Shown here one piece after another: positions 1 through 8,142 of a DNA stretch of 64,000 nt. Within the stretch, counting starts at the first letter, position 1. The number at the start of each line of letters is the position of its first letter. The notes below the pieces were generated by a model. It searched no databases and was not told the DNA's origin. It saw only the letters and a list, made by a program, of their open reading frames with translations. Position numbers and translations under genes: made by a program. The stretch spans positions 1 through 64,000 of the forward strand of contig JADGEQ010000039.1 in assembly GCA_016744295.1 (NCBI GenBank). The letters are read 5' to 3'. This DNA is from Desulfobacteraceae bacterium (GTDB lineage: Bacteria; Desulfobacterota; Desulfobacteria; Desulfobacterales; Desulfobacteraceae).

Positions 1-70
1 GTTATGCCGAAGTGAGCAGTAAGCACTGCGAAAAAAACATTTCACCTTTTGTGAGAACCCCACTTATTCG

Positions 71-132
71 TGGAGAAAAAGTGTGACCGAGAATTGCTGT
101 CCGCTGAATAGCAATTCTCGCTTAACGCTCCA
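71..132. repeat. Structured inverted-repeat element in the leading intergenic region
   Basis: Positions 88-98 (CGAGAATTGCT) and 110-120 (AGCAATTCTCG) form a perfect 11-bp inverted repeat with an 11-nt loop. An outer TGGAG (71-75) and CTCCA (128-132) can pair around it. The left arm and part of the loop recur at 1355-1377 on the far side of the barrel gene. The rest of positions 1-436 shows no convincing gene. The element could be the end of a small non-autonomous mobile element or a transcriptional structure; the sequence does not decide. Confidence 0.55.
86..108 (+). repeat. Direct repeat, left copy (partner at 1355-1377)
   Basis: The first 13 bases (ACCGAGAATTGCT) are identical to 1355-1367, and 7 of the next 10 also match, giving 20 of 23. 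The two copies bracket the barrel gene at 443-1132 and its AT-rich surroundings. Confidence 0.6.
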
Positions 133-367
133 CTGCATTAAGAGCCTGTACGCAATTCGGAAAAAGTGCCCGTGTTAATGTCCCTGTTCATATATTTGAA
201 TGAAAAGTTCTATTTTGAAAAAACATAGGACACCAGATATAGTAGTGCCGATAATGAATGTGGACTGAGTCTTTGACATGCCAGTCACCATTGAAACAAG
301 GGTTTAAAAAAAGAAATAGGGCTCACTCTTGAAGACCCTATGTTTTAAATTTAATTAAACTTTTGTA

Positions 368-394
368 TTGACATTTAATATTTTGGCATATTAT
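368..394 (+). promoter_or_regulatory. Candidate sigma70 promoter of the barrel gene
   Basis: A perfect TTGACA at 368-373 is followed by TATTAT at 389-394. The spacer of 15 bp is shorter than the usual 16-18. It lies about 45 bp upstream of the barrel start in a strongly AT-rich stretch. Assignment is by motif only. Confidence 0.4.
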
Positions 395-442
395 TACTCA
401 TACGATTTTATTAAAAATTAAATTGAGAGGAAAATTTTGACA

Positions 443-1132
443 ATGAATAAGCGCTTACTAATTCTTCTTTTATTTTTACTAACAATACCAACGCTGGTGC
501 TCGCTGAAGGGGCAAGCAATTATTATATGGGTGTTAGGTTGGGAGCATCTTTCACTTCATTTAATGACGGGAAATGGAATAGTGATGTTGGTGGTGATGT
601 AACTTACAATTATGATGCGAACAAAGATAACACTGTTTTCGCAGGTGGAATCCTCCTCGGCTATGGTTTTGCTGATTTGCCCTTTCGTGCTGAATTGGAA
701 TACATTTACCGTACAAATTTTGAGCACGATACCTGCCCTACAACAGATGGTGCCTGGAATGTTAAAACGAATCTCAGCTCCCAAACAGTTATGCTTAACC
801 TGCTTTATGATTTTAAGAATACAACGGCTTTCACTCCGTTTGTTTTGTTGGGAGCCGGTTTGGCAATTCATAAAACAGACAACACTGTTGAACCGACTGG
901 TTTGGCTCCTGACTATTCAGGGAGAAATGTAACAGAAGCTGAGTTTGCCTGGACAGTGGGGCTGGGAGTGGCATACTCTTTGACTGAAAGTTGTGATATT
1001 GATCTTGTCTACCGTTACATTGACATGGGAGAAGCGCGTTATGAAAACTATTCTCCCGGATATGATGAAGCAAATGCTGTCGCAGATATGGATGCTCAAG
1101 AATTCTTTTTTGGCGTTCGTTACAAATTTTAG
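443..1132 (+). CDS. Outer-membrane beta-barrel protein (OmpA/OmpX-like barrel)
   Basis: A 229-residue protein with an N-terminal signal peptide (basic MNKR, a leucine-rich core, and an LAEG cleavage region near residue 20). The rest alternates short hydrophobic-aromatic stretches such as VRLGASF, LLGYGFA and GVRYKF and ends in Phe, the usual C-terminal residue of barrels recognised by BamA. Size and strand pattern fit an 8-stranded barrel. GAGAGG at 425-430 is 6 nt from a TTG at 437 and 12 nt from the ATG at 443, so initiation at TTG437 (two residues longer) is possible. The gene stands alone between two copies of a diverged direct repeat. No ligand or function can be read from it. Confidence 0.8.
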   Translation: MNKRLLILLLFLLTIPTLVLAEGASNYYMGVRLGASFTSFNDGKWNSDVGGDVTYNYDANKDNTVFAGGILLGYGFADLPFRAELEYIYRTNFEHDTCPTTDGAWNVKTNLSSQTVMLNLLYDFKNTTAFTPFVLLGAGLAIHKTDNTVEPTGLAPDYSGRNVTEAEFAWTVGLGVAYSLTESCDIDLVYRYIDMGEARYENYSPGYDEANAVADMDAQEFFFGVRYKF

Positions 1133-1354
1133 CCGATTTTAACGTAACACGCCTGTTGTTTTAGCATCACATGATGATGTGCCTCAAGTGGACGTTTTAT
1201 CCATGTTGAATTTTGCGTATTCATACGATACAGCCCTATTTCAGCGTCACCAGGTCTTATGTTTTTCTTAAATTTTTTAAATGGGCTGGATGATTGCTTA
1301 TGATCAGTTAGTAATCATATGGAAGGCCTTTTCAGGTATATAAAGGTTTCACTC

Positions 1355-1377
1355 ACCGAGAATTGCTTGCCACTGAA
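1355..1377 (+). repeat. Direct repeat, right copy (partner at 86-108)
   Basis: Matches 86-108 at 20 of 23 positions but lacks the second palindrome arm found in the left copy. It lies in the 346-bp gap between the barrel gene and the MscS-like gene, where nothing else was recognised. Confidence 0.6.
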
Positions 1378-1478
1378 AAAATGTTTTTGCAAGATTGTTA
1401 TCCCCCATGTTTTAATGATAGGTTTAATGATAGGGTTCAGCTTTAAAAATTTTGTTAAATGAACATGGAGATTTTGCG

Positions 1479-3155
1479 ATGAACAGAAAATGGATGGCGG
1501 TTGTTTGTGTTTTTTTTATCCTCGCCTTTGTGGGTCCTGGTGTTGCAAAATCCCCGGTGGAAGCACAAACGCCTTTGACTGTAATGGGTGAGACTACTAG
1601 TGAAGATACGTCCATAAAAATGCTCCAATCCATTCTTGAGCTGAAAAAAAATCTGACCAGCCGAATCGAGGAAAAAAAGAGACTGCTTGACAAGAGCGAT
1701 TCGGAAACGGAAAAAAGTTATCTTTTGGCTGAATTGAAAAAACTGGACAAATCCCTGGCCGGTGCCAATGTTGATTTTGAACAGATTGCCACAGGGGTTG
1801 AAATCGGGTTGTTTGCCGAAAAAAAATCAGAGCATTTTGATTGGAAAAGAGAACTGCTTTCCCTGGCAGAACCGGGCATCATGGAATTAAAAAGACTGAC
1901 AGTTGAAGCCCGTCACAAAACAAAACTCAAAGATGAATTTTCTTTTTATCAGGGTTTGGCACCTGTGGCCCAAAAGGCCAACGAACACATTGCTGCCCTT
2001 TTGTCAAAAGTCGACGATCCAGAGTTGAAAGCCGATATTGAGAATTTGATTCCCGAATGGAACAGTGTGGAAAACCAGATCCAGAACAAGCTGGATCTGG
2101 TGGAAATGCAGCTTGCAAAAATTACGATGGAGGAGAGTTCCCTGCTGGAAAGCTCCCAGAAGTCTGTTAAAAATTTTTTTAAAACCAGAGGGTTGTTTCT
2201 TTTTCTTGCCCTGGTGGCATGCATCGGGGTTATCCTGTTATTACGGGTTTCCTACCTGTCTTTGATGCGGTTTGTTCCCGGGCATACCTCACGGTACAGG
2301 CCCTTTCATATCAGGGCCTTTGAACTTGTATACCGGGTTTTGAACTTTTTTTTAACCCTTTTTGTTCTCATTCTGGTCTTTTATCTGGTCGAAGACTGGG
2401 TCTTGCTCTCCCTGACCATCATTTTTTTGATGGGAATCGGCTGGGGAGCCAAACACACCCTGCCTAGGTTCTGGCACCAGAGTCGCCTCATGTTGAACAT
2501 TGGTTCTGTCAGGGAGGGGGAGAGACTTTTTTACCAGGGGATTCCCTGGCTGGTGAAAAAGATCAATTTATTTTCCACCCTTGAAAACCCGACCCTTGGG
2601 GTCAGTCTGCGCCTGCCCATTGAAGAGTTGATGGACAAATCATCCCGACCCTTTCATCAAAAAGAACCCTGGTTTCCCTGTAGGAGAAAGGACTGGGTCA
2701 TCCTGGCCGACGGAACCCGGGGGTGTGTGACCAGTTTGTCCCATGAAATGGTGGAACTTGTTCTGCGCGGCGGTGCCCAGAAAGTTTACCAGACAGGGGA
2801 TTTTTTGGCACAATCCCCCCTGAATCTGTCGGTTAATTTCAGGCTGAAAATTCTTTTCGGCATCTCCTATGGTCTCCAGGCGGAATCCACCCAAGGGGTT
2901 CCGGATGTCATGGCCGCCCATATACACGAGCAGATAGTCCAGGAAGGATATGAAAACGCTCTTTTAAATCTTCGGGTTGAATTTGCCCGGGCAGGGGGGT
3001 CATCACTGGATCTTGTGGTGATTGCAGATTTTAAAGGGGAGATGGCACCATTGTACAACAGGCTTTCCCGGGCAATCCAGCGGTGGTGTGTGGATGCTTG
3101 TACCCGGAATAATTGGGATATTCCCTTTCCCCAACTCACCATTCACCGGGAATAG
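1479..3155 (+). CDS. MscS-like mechanosensitive ion channel family protein
   Basis: A 558-residue protein with a signal peptide (residues 1-23), a charged coiled-coil-rich periplasmic part (about 40-230), membrane segments near 240-265 and 290-345, and a C-terminal cytoplasmic region. Around residues 350-430 it has the pattern of large MscS-family proteins: NIGSVREGER, GIPWLVKKINLFS, then WFPCRRKDWVILADG. This suggests a tension-gated or ligand-gated inner-membrane channel with a periplasmic sensor. The start is the ATG at 1479 because GGAG at 1467-1470 sits 8 nt upstream; an in-frame TTG at 1452 lacks such a site. It converges on selO with only 21 bp between stops. Family membership is fairly clear; gating and solute are unknown. 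Confidence 0.75.
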   Translation: MNRKWMAVVCVFFILAFVGPGVAKSPVEAQTPLTVMGETTSEDTSIKMLQSILELKKNLTSRIEEKKRLLDKSDSETEKSYLLAELKKLDKSLAGANVDFEQIATGVEIGLFAEKKSEHFDWKRELLSLAEPGIMELKRLTVEARHKTKLKDEFSFYQGLAPVAQKANEHIAALLSKVDDPELKADIENLIPEWNSVENQIQNKLDLVEMQLAKITMEESSLLESSQKSVKNFFKTRGLFLFLALVACIGVILLLRVSYLSLMRFVPGHTSRYRPFHIRAFELVYRVLNFFLTLFVLILVFYLVEDWVLLSLTIIFLMGIGWGAKHTLPRFWHQSRLMLNIGSVREGERLFYQGIPWLVKKINLFSTLENPTLGVSLRLPIEELMDKSSRPFHQKEPWFPCRRKDWVILADGTRGCVTSLSHEMVELVLRGGAQKVYQTGDFLAQSPLNLSVNFRLKILFGISYGLQAESTQGVPDVMAAHIHEQIVQEGYENALLNLRVEFARAGGSSLDLVVIADFKGEMAPLYNRLSRAIQRWCVDACTRNNWDIPFPQLTIHRE

Positions 3156-3176
3156 AATTAGGCACCGGGAATAGGA

Positions 3177-4805
3177 TCAGGAACTGCAGGACAGCATGGA
3201 GCAGCCGGGTTTGTGCCGGGCCCATTCCGGCCTTTTCTCTGCAAATCTTTCCCTGCCCCTTTGTTCTGCATAGGGGGTGCGCATCACATCCAATAATTCC
3301 CAAATTTTTGAAAAATCACCCTTTTCTGCCTGATCTATGGCGGTCTGGGCCAGGTAATTTCTTAAAACATATTTGGGATTTATTTGGTCCATTTGCTGCT
3401 TTTTTTTCTGATGGGAAACCCTGTCCTGTGCCAGTCTTTTTGCATAGACCCTAAGCCAGGCGGTTAGTCGGTTAAGATGGGCCGGACTGATCTGATCCGG
3501 GGCGTAAAAAGCTTTGGTGATAAAGGGCGCAAGCTTATTTCCCCCGGGTACATTTCCAATGCGCTCTTGTGAAATATCTTCATCTGAAATATCCAAATCA
3601 GAAAGACCCCGGAAAAAAAGCGTATAATCGGTTTCTACCGCTTCAAGAATTTTCAGCAGTTCTGCGGTGATGGGTCTGTCCGTGGTGGGCTCAAAGCATT
3701 TAAATCCAAGCTTTTGCGCCATCATGGTATCCTGGCCCTGGTGAAAGTATTTTATGGCATCATCCAATGCCTGCTGGAGCGGTTCCGGGTGGCCCAGCAC
3801 CGGAAGAATGGCGTTGGCCAGCTGGCCCAGGTTCCACAGGGCAATCTGGGGCTGATTCTTAAAACTATAACGGTGGCCAGCTGCATCTGTTGTGTTGGGT
3901 GTCCAGTCGGGGGTGTAGTCTTCCAGCCATCCATAGGGGCCGTAATCTATGGTCAGACCCAGAATGGACATATTATCCGTATTCATCACCCCGTGGACAA
4001 AGCCCACCCGCATCCAGTGAATAATCATGTCCATGGTTTTTTCGCATATATTTCTGAACCAGCCTTCATATGAGGTCTGGGACAAGGGAACCAGGGGAAA
4101 ATCCGTTTTAATGGTGTAATCCATGAGCAACTTTAAAAGGGTGTTTTCCTGCCGGGCCGCCAGAATTTGAAAATTGCCAAACCGGGTAAATGACGGGGCG
4201 ATTCGGCAAACCACAGCACCCGGTTCCAGTTTGGGGTTGCCGTCGTAAAACATATCCCTTTCCACCTGCTCTCCTGTCAGGGTCAGGCTCAGGGCACGGG
4301 TGGTGGGAACATTCAGGTGGAACATGGCCTCACTGCATAAAAATTCCCGGATTGAGGAGCGGAGGACGGCCAACCCGTCGGCAGTTCTGGAATATGGGGT
4401 GGGCCCGGCCCCTTTCAGCTGAAGTATCCATCGTTCATTGTTTTGGTTGACAACTTCTCCCAGGTTAATGGCCCGTCCGTCCCCCAGCTGTCCGGCCCAG
4501 CTGCCGAATTGATGTCCCCCATAGCACATGGCAAAGGGGTCCATGCCTTTCAGAAGCTGGTTTCCGGTAAAAACCCGGGCAAAGAGATCCGATTTGCAGG
4601 CATTCTCTTCCAGATCCAGCAGGTGGGCAGCTTCCCGGGAAAAGGCAACAAGCCTGGGGGCTTTGACAAGGGTTGGCGTTACCCGGGAATAGCAGGCCCG
4701 TCTCACCTGACGTCGGGTATTGGCAGCCTCAGGATCACAGGGCAACTTGCTTACAAACTGATTGTCAAATTTCATCTTTTCCAGGGTTGTTCTCGTGGGT
4801 GTCAT
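3177..4805 (-). CDS. selO: Protein adenylyltransferase SelO
   Basis: A 542-residue SelO/YdiU pseudokinase-fold enzyme, which transfers AMP from ATP to Ser/Thr/Tyr of proteins in redox homeostasis. Family signatures are visible: GGHQFGSWAGQLGDGRA near residue 96, KGAGPTPYSRTADG near 130, RSSIREFL with SEAM and PTTRALS, then HGVMNTDNMSILGLTIDYGP near 270, which carries the active-site Asn and Asp residues. The protein ends in CSS, with Cys (TGC codon) at the site that is selenocysteine in eukaryotic SelO. AGGGG lies 5 nt before the ATG at 4805. An internal ATG (residue 11) is closer to the usual family start but has a weaker ribosome site. Monocistronic as far as visible. Confidence 0.95.
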   Translation of the reverse strand: MTPTRTTLEKMKFDNQFVSKLPCDPEAANTRRQVRRACYSRVTPTLVKAPRLVAFSREAAHLLDLEENACKSDLFARVFTGNQLLKGMDPFAMCYGGHQFGSWAGQLGDGRAINLGEVVNQNNERWILQLKGAGPTPYSRTADGLAVLRSSIREFLCSEAMFHLNVPTTRALSLTLTGEQVERDMFYDGNPKLEPGAVVCRIAPSFTRFGNFQILAARQENTLLKLLMDYTIKTDFPLVPLSQTSYEGWFRNICEKTMDMIIHWMRVGFVHGVMNTDNMSILGLTIDYGPYGWLEDYTPDWTPNTTDAAGHRYSFKNQPQIALWNLGQLANAILPVLGHPEPLQQALDDAIKYFHQGQDTMMAQKLGFKCFEPTTDRPITAELLKILEAVETDYTLFFRGLSDLDISDEDISQERIGNVPGGNKLAPFITKAFYAPDQISPAHLNRLTAWLRVYAKRLAQDRVSHQKKKQQMDQINPKYVLRNYLAQTAIDQAEKGDFSKIWELLDVMRTPYAEQRGRERFAEKRPEWARHKPGCSMLSCSS

Positions 4806-4969
4806 GGGTTCCCCTTTGCTTTTTTTATCCGGCCGAACATGGAATAGCGCGTCTTTCAGCTCTGACTCTTAGGTATGCCTAACAATATAATCATTTATTA
4901 ACCCAGCAACAGGTGGGAGGAAAAATAAAATTCTCCTCCCAGGTTCGGGGAAAATGGGGGTGCCGTAAT

Positions 4970-5467
4970 TTAAAATGAAAGATTTTCTTCGGGAATGGAG
5001 TGGGCTTCAATCGCCCGGACCATTTCATTGAGTTTCTCCACATGGGCTCGCTCTTCCTGGATGATTTTTTCCAGGCCGCCCAGGGCATCTTTATCCTGGA
5101 GAAAGGTTTCTAAAAATTCGTAAAAAAGGAGGGTGTCATTTTCAAATTCAATAAAAATTTTCAACATCTGGGTGGTATGGGTGATTTCTGAAAAAGTTAC
5201 ATCGTCCAGAGAAAGGGTATTTTCTCCCATCATTTCCTGGAGAACATCAGGCAGTATCGTAGAAAAATCCTTTTCATCCGGTTTTCCTGCCTGGGTCTCT
5301 TTCTGCTGTAAAAACCATTTTTGGTGGCCCTCTTCCTCCTGACCCATCCACTCCAGCAAACTTTTTAATTCTTTGTTTTTAATTTCACCCCTGGCCCGGT
5401 CATATACGGCTTTTCCGTTTTCTTCCATTTTTACGGCAATATCCAGAAGGTCGTTTTTTGTAAACAT
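4970..5467 (-). CDS. Ferritin-like (rubrerythrin-type) diiron protein
   Basis: A 165-residue four-helix-bundle protein. Iron-ligand-like residues are in the right order: EENGKAVYDRA (helix 1), EEEGHQKWF (helix 2, ExxH), FENDTLLFYEFLE (helix 3) and EERAHVEKL (helix 4, ExxxH). The C-terminal rubredoxin domain of classical rubrerythrin is absent. Such proteins in anaerobes act in peroxide reduction or iron handling. The start is the ATG at 5467 preceded by AAGGA; an upstream in-frame TTG (5491) is less likely. It diverges from the zinc-ribbon gene at 5571. The domain is clear, the substrate is not. Confidence 0.85.
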   Translation of the reverse strand: MFTKNDLLDIAVKMEENGKAVYDRARGEIKNKELKSLLEWMGQEEEGHQKWFLQQKETQAGKPDEKDFSTILPDVLQEMMGENTLSLDDVTFSEITHTTQMLKIFIEFENDTLLFYEFLETFLQDKDALGGLEKIIQEERAHVEKLNEMVRAIEAHSIPEENLSF

Positions 5468-5542
5468 GGCAGATATCCTTAAGGTTGACAATTATATTAA
5501 TAATTCCCATATTGTATCAAGTCTGTCCACTAAAGTCTTTAC

Positions 5543-5548
5543 TATAAT
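5543..5548 (+). promoter_or_regulatory. Candidate -10 box of the zinc-ribbon gene
   Basis: A perfect TATAAT lies 22 bp before the ATG at 5571. No good -35 was found at the matching distance, so it may be activator-dependent or coincidental. Confidence 0.35.
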
Positions 5549-5570
5549 CCTTATAAAAAGAGAGGTGACC

Positions 5571-5801
5571 ATGACTGAACTTCATACGTGCAAAAGCTGC
5601 GGCAAAGTGGCAAAGGACCAGGGACATTTATGCGATCCTGTTCAACTTAAAAAGGCATATGTCTGCGAAGACTGCGGAGAGTCTTCTCTGGATGCCAAGC
5701 ATATTTGTAAACCCAAACTTGGAAAACTTAAATATACCTGTGGCGGCTGTGGAAGGGTAGCGGTGTCTTCTGACAAGTTGTGTGACCCCAAGGAGATCTG
5801 A
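5571..5801 (+). CDS. Small protein with three tandem CxxC zinc-ribbon-like repeats
   Basis: A 76-residue protein built from three repeats of about 24 residues: CKSCGKV...HLCDP, CEDCGES...HICKP and CGGCGRV...KLCDP. Each has a CxxCG knuckle followed by a later Cys, the first two also with His, as expected for one Zn(II) or Fe per repeat. GAGGTGA lies just upstream of the ATG; the open frame continues 5' without a start that has a ribosome site. It has no signal peptide or membrane segment, so is probably cytosolic. The nearest annotated type is the short rubredoxin-like or zinc-ribbon hypothetical protein; a role in metal buffering or RNA/protein binding is speculation. I do not recognise a named family. 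Confidence 0.75.
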   Translation: MTELHTCKSCGKVAKDQGHLCDPVQLKKAYVCEDCGESSLDAKHICKPKLGKLKYTCGGCGRVAVSSDKLCDPKEI

Positions 5802-5945
5802 ACTAAGGAGATCGCCTAGGACTACTTTTTTAAATTTTTCAAAAGTGTTGATTTATAAACGTAAAATAACTATACAAACAGATGTACGAAAATAAAAACT
5901 AAGAACTTGTTGATTCCTTAAACCAGCTTAGGGCAGATTTGGGTA

Positions 5946-8096
5946 ATGGCGCAAAAAAACGTTTTTGAAAAAATAAAGCAGTCCACTCATCTTCCCCAGC
6001 TTCCCCAGGTGATGCTGAAGCTTGTTAAGGCCTGTGGAAATGATAAGGTAAACAGCGAAGAGCTGACCGATATCATTTCCACGGATCCTTCCCTGACAAC
6101 AAAGTTGCTTCAGATTATTGGTTCCCCCTTTGTGAATTTGCCCAGGGAAGTCAACAACATTAAAACAGCAGTGGTCTATTTGGGACTGGATACCATCCGA
6201 AATATTGCCATCAGTTCTTCTGCCATGCATTTTTTCAGTTTATCCAAACAGCTACCTGAATTTGATATTACACAATTCTGGTATCATTCCTATAAATGCG
6301 GTGTGATTGCCCGGGAAATTGCCCGGGAAAATAATTTTTCCGACCCGGATGAATTTTTTCTGGGAGGGCTTCTCCATGACATAGGCCGGCTTGTTTTAAT
6401 GCAGACCTTCCCCAAGGAATATCAGACCATATTACAGACGGCTGATTCTGAAAAACAGATGCTCAACCGTGAGATGGATCTTTTTGGCGCTGATACCCCC
6501 CAGATTTCTGCCCTGCTTTTCAGCCACTGGAACTTAAATCCCCTGACCTCGGATGCGGTTTTGTTTATCAATGAGCCCGTTGACAAAATTCAAGAAGAAG
6601 TGGCTTATATAAAAACAGTTTATATGGCCAATGTTCTTGCCGGCCCGGATCCCATGGAGCAGATCGAAAAGATTTTGCCCCTCACCGATATTCATGAAAG
6701 ACGTGTGGGACAGATAGCAGCAGAGGCCGAGGATGAGGTTCTGCGCATGGCCAAAAGTCTGGGGCTCAGAATCCAGACACGGGACATACAGGCCGAGCAG
6801 GCCGAGAAGGCCGAGAAGGAGATAGCCCTGGAGATAAAGGACCTGTCTCTTTTCTACGGCACCCTCCAGAACCTTTTGAACGCAAAGGACATCCCTGCCG
6901 TATTGGATATTGTTCAAAAGGGATTGCAGATTGTGTTTAATGTGCCCCGGGTATTTTTCTTCCTTTTGGATGGGGAAAAAAAGATGCTCACAGGAGACTG
7001 CAGCCGGGGGGATAAAAATTATAAAACTGTCAGGCGTATTGCCCTTCCCATGTCCAACCGCACAAGCATGCTTGTGAAATCCCTGAAAACAGGAATTATT
7101 CAAACAATTTTTCAATCGCCAAGGGATATGGACTCAGCGATTTCAGATATCCGGATCATTCGCCTGTTGGAAACAAGCGGGGTATCTTTTATTCCCATTG
7201 CTTCCAGGGGAATCGGAATGGGGGTAATGGCTCTGGGGGTTGACCGGGATCTTTCTAAGATACTGAACGGCAACAAGGAATTGTTAAAGCTTTTTTCCAG
7301 GCAGGCAGGGATGTGTCTCCAGAATATTGGGTTTCACCAGGAATATGCAAGGGACCTAAATGCAAAAAAGATGGAAGCCTATGCTACCCTGACCGATAAG
7401 GTGATTCATGAAATAAACAACCCCATTGCCATCATTAGAAGTTATCTGGAAACCCTGAGTCTGAAATTGCCGGACAAGCACCCGGCCCAGGGTGAATTGT
7501 CCGTTGTGGGAGAAGAGATCATTCGCGTCTCTGCTCTGCTCGAGGGATTGTCAAGTTTTTCAAAACCAAAAATTGGCGGTTTTGAATTTATTGACGTTAA
7601 CCGCCTCTGTACTGGCATTCTTGATCTTTTAAAAAAATCAATTCTTTTACCCAGGCAGATTCATGCCGGTATCCGCATAGATCCTGCGATTCCGAATATT
7701 AAGACCGATCGGAACGGGTTGAAGCAGGTGATCATCAATTTGGTTAAAAATGCGGCAGAGGCAATGGAAAATGGTGGAAAAATTGAACTTCAGACACGGT
7801 TTTTACCAGGATCTGCTAAAATTTTGATTGATGAGAAAAAACAACTTCCCGGTAGCATAGAAATTCGTATTCAGGATAATGGCCCGGGTATTAATTCGGA
7901 TATAATGGAAAAATTATTTGAACCCTATAATAGCTCAAAAAACGGGAAAAATTCCGGACTGGGCCTGGCAATCGTCCATTCCATTGTCAAGGAACTCAAG
8001 GGCAGGGTTTTGTGTGATAGTAAACAAGGCAGGGGGACCTGTTTTTCGGTTTACCTGCCCATAATCTCCCCTGGCAGTCCAGTATTGAAATCCTAG
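5946..8096 (+). CDS. HDOD-GAF-histidine kinase fusion
   Basis: A 716-residue cytosolic signalling protein. Residues about 10-250 are an HDOD domain (LPQLPQVMLKLV start, LLHDIGRLVL in the middle). About 310-465 looks like a GAF domain. From about 475 there is a histidine kinase: VIHEINNPIAI gives the phospho-acceptor His near 486, LVKNAAEAMENGG is the N box, IQDNGPGI the G1 box, and NSGLGLAIVHSI the G2 box. There is no receiver domain and no transmembrane helix. It is followed after 46 bp by the MshEN-like gene and then the MinD-like ATPase, all on the same strand, so the three probably form one unit. The partner response regulator is not adjacent. Confidence 0.85.
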   Translation: MAQKNVFEKIKQSTHLPQLPQVMLKLVKACGNDKVNSEELTDIISTDPSLTTKLLQIIGSPFVNLPREVNNIKTAVVYLGLDTIRNIAISSSAMHFFSLSKQLPEFDITQFWYHSYKCGVIAREIARENNFSDPDEFFLGGLLHDIGRLVLMQTFPKEYQTILQTADSEKQMLNREMDLFGADTPQISALLFSHWNLNPLTSDAVLFINEPVDKIQEEVAYIKTVYMANVLAGPDPMEQIEKILPLTDIHERRVGQIAAEAEDEVLRMAKSLGLRIQTRDIQAEQAEKAEKEIALEIKDLSLFYGTLQNLLNAKDIPAVLDIVQKGLQIVFNVPRVFFFLLDGEKKMLTGDCSRGDKNYKTVRRIALPMSNRTSMLVKSLKTGIIQTIFQSPRDMDSAISDIRIIRLLETSGVSFIPIASRGIGMGVMALGVDRDLSKILNGNKELLKLFSRQAGMCLQNIGFHQEYARDLNAKKMEAYATLTDKVIHEINNPIAIIRSYLETLSLKLPDKHPAQGELSVVGEEIIRVSALLEGLSSFSKPKIGGFEFIDVNRLCTGILDLLKKSILLPRQIHAGIRIDPAIPNIKTDRNGLKQVIINLVKNAAEAMENGGKIELQTRFLPGSAKILIDEKKQLPGSIEIRIQDNGPGINSDIMEKLFEPYNSSKNGKNSGLGLAIVHSIVKELKGRVLCDSKQGRGTCFSVYLPIISPGSPVLKS

Positions 8097-8142
8097 GGGA
8101 AAGCCATTATAGAAAATGAAATCCAACACTTCCAGGGGTCAA

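Noticed and set aside
368..394. Phage attachment or prophage near the AT-rich left end
   Set aside because: No integrase, tRNA end or phage genes are visible; AT-richness alone is not evidence.
3177..3200. Possible selenocysteine at the SelO C terminus
   Set aside because: The codon is TGC (Cys) and TGA is the true stop three codons later; the CSS ending is the bacterial Cys form.
5485..5490. TTGACA as -35 of the zinc-ribbon gene
   Set aside because: No -10 at 16-18 bp; the TATAAT at 5543 is 52 bp away.
6534..7115. A 193-residue minus-strand frame
   Set aside because: Antisense to the HDOD-kinase gene with Cys/His-rich shadow composition.
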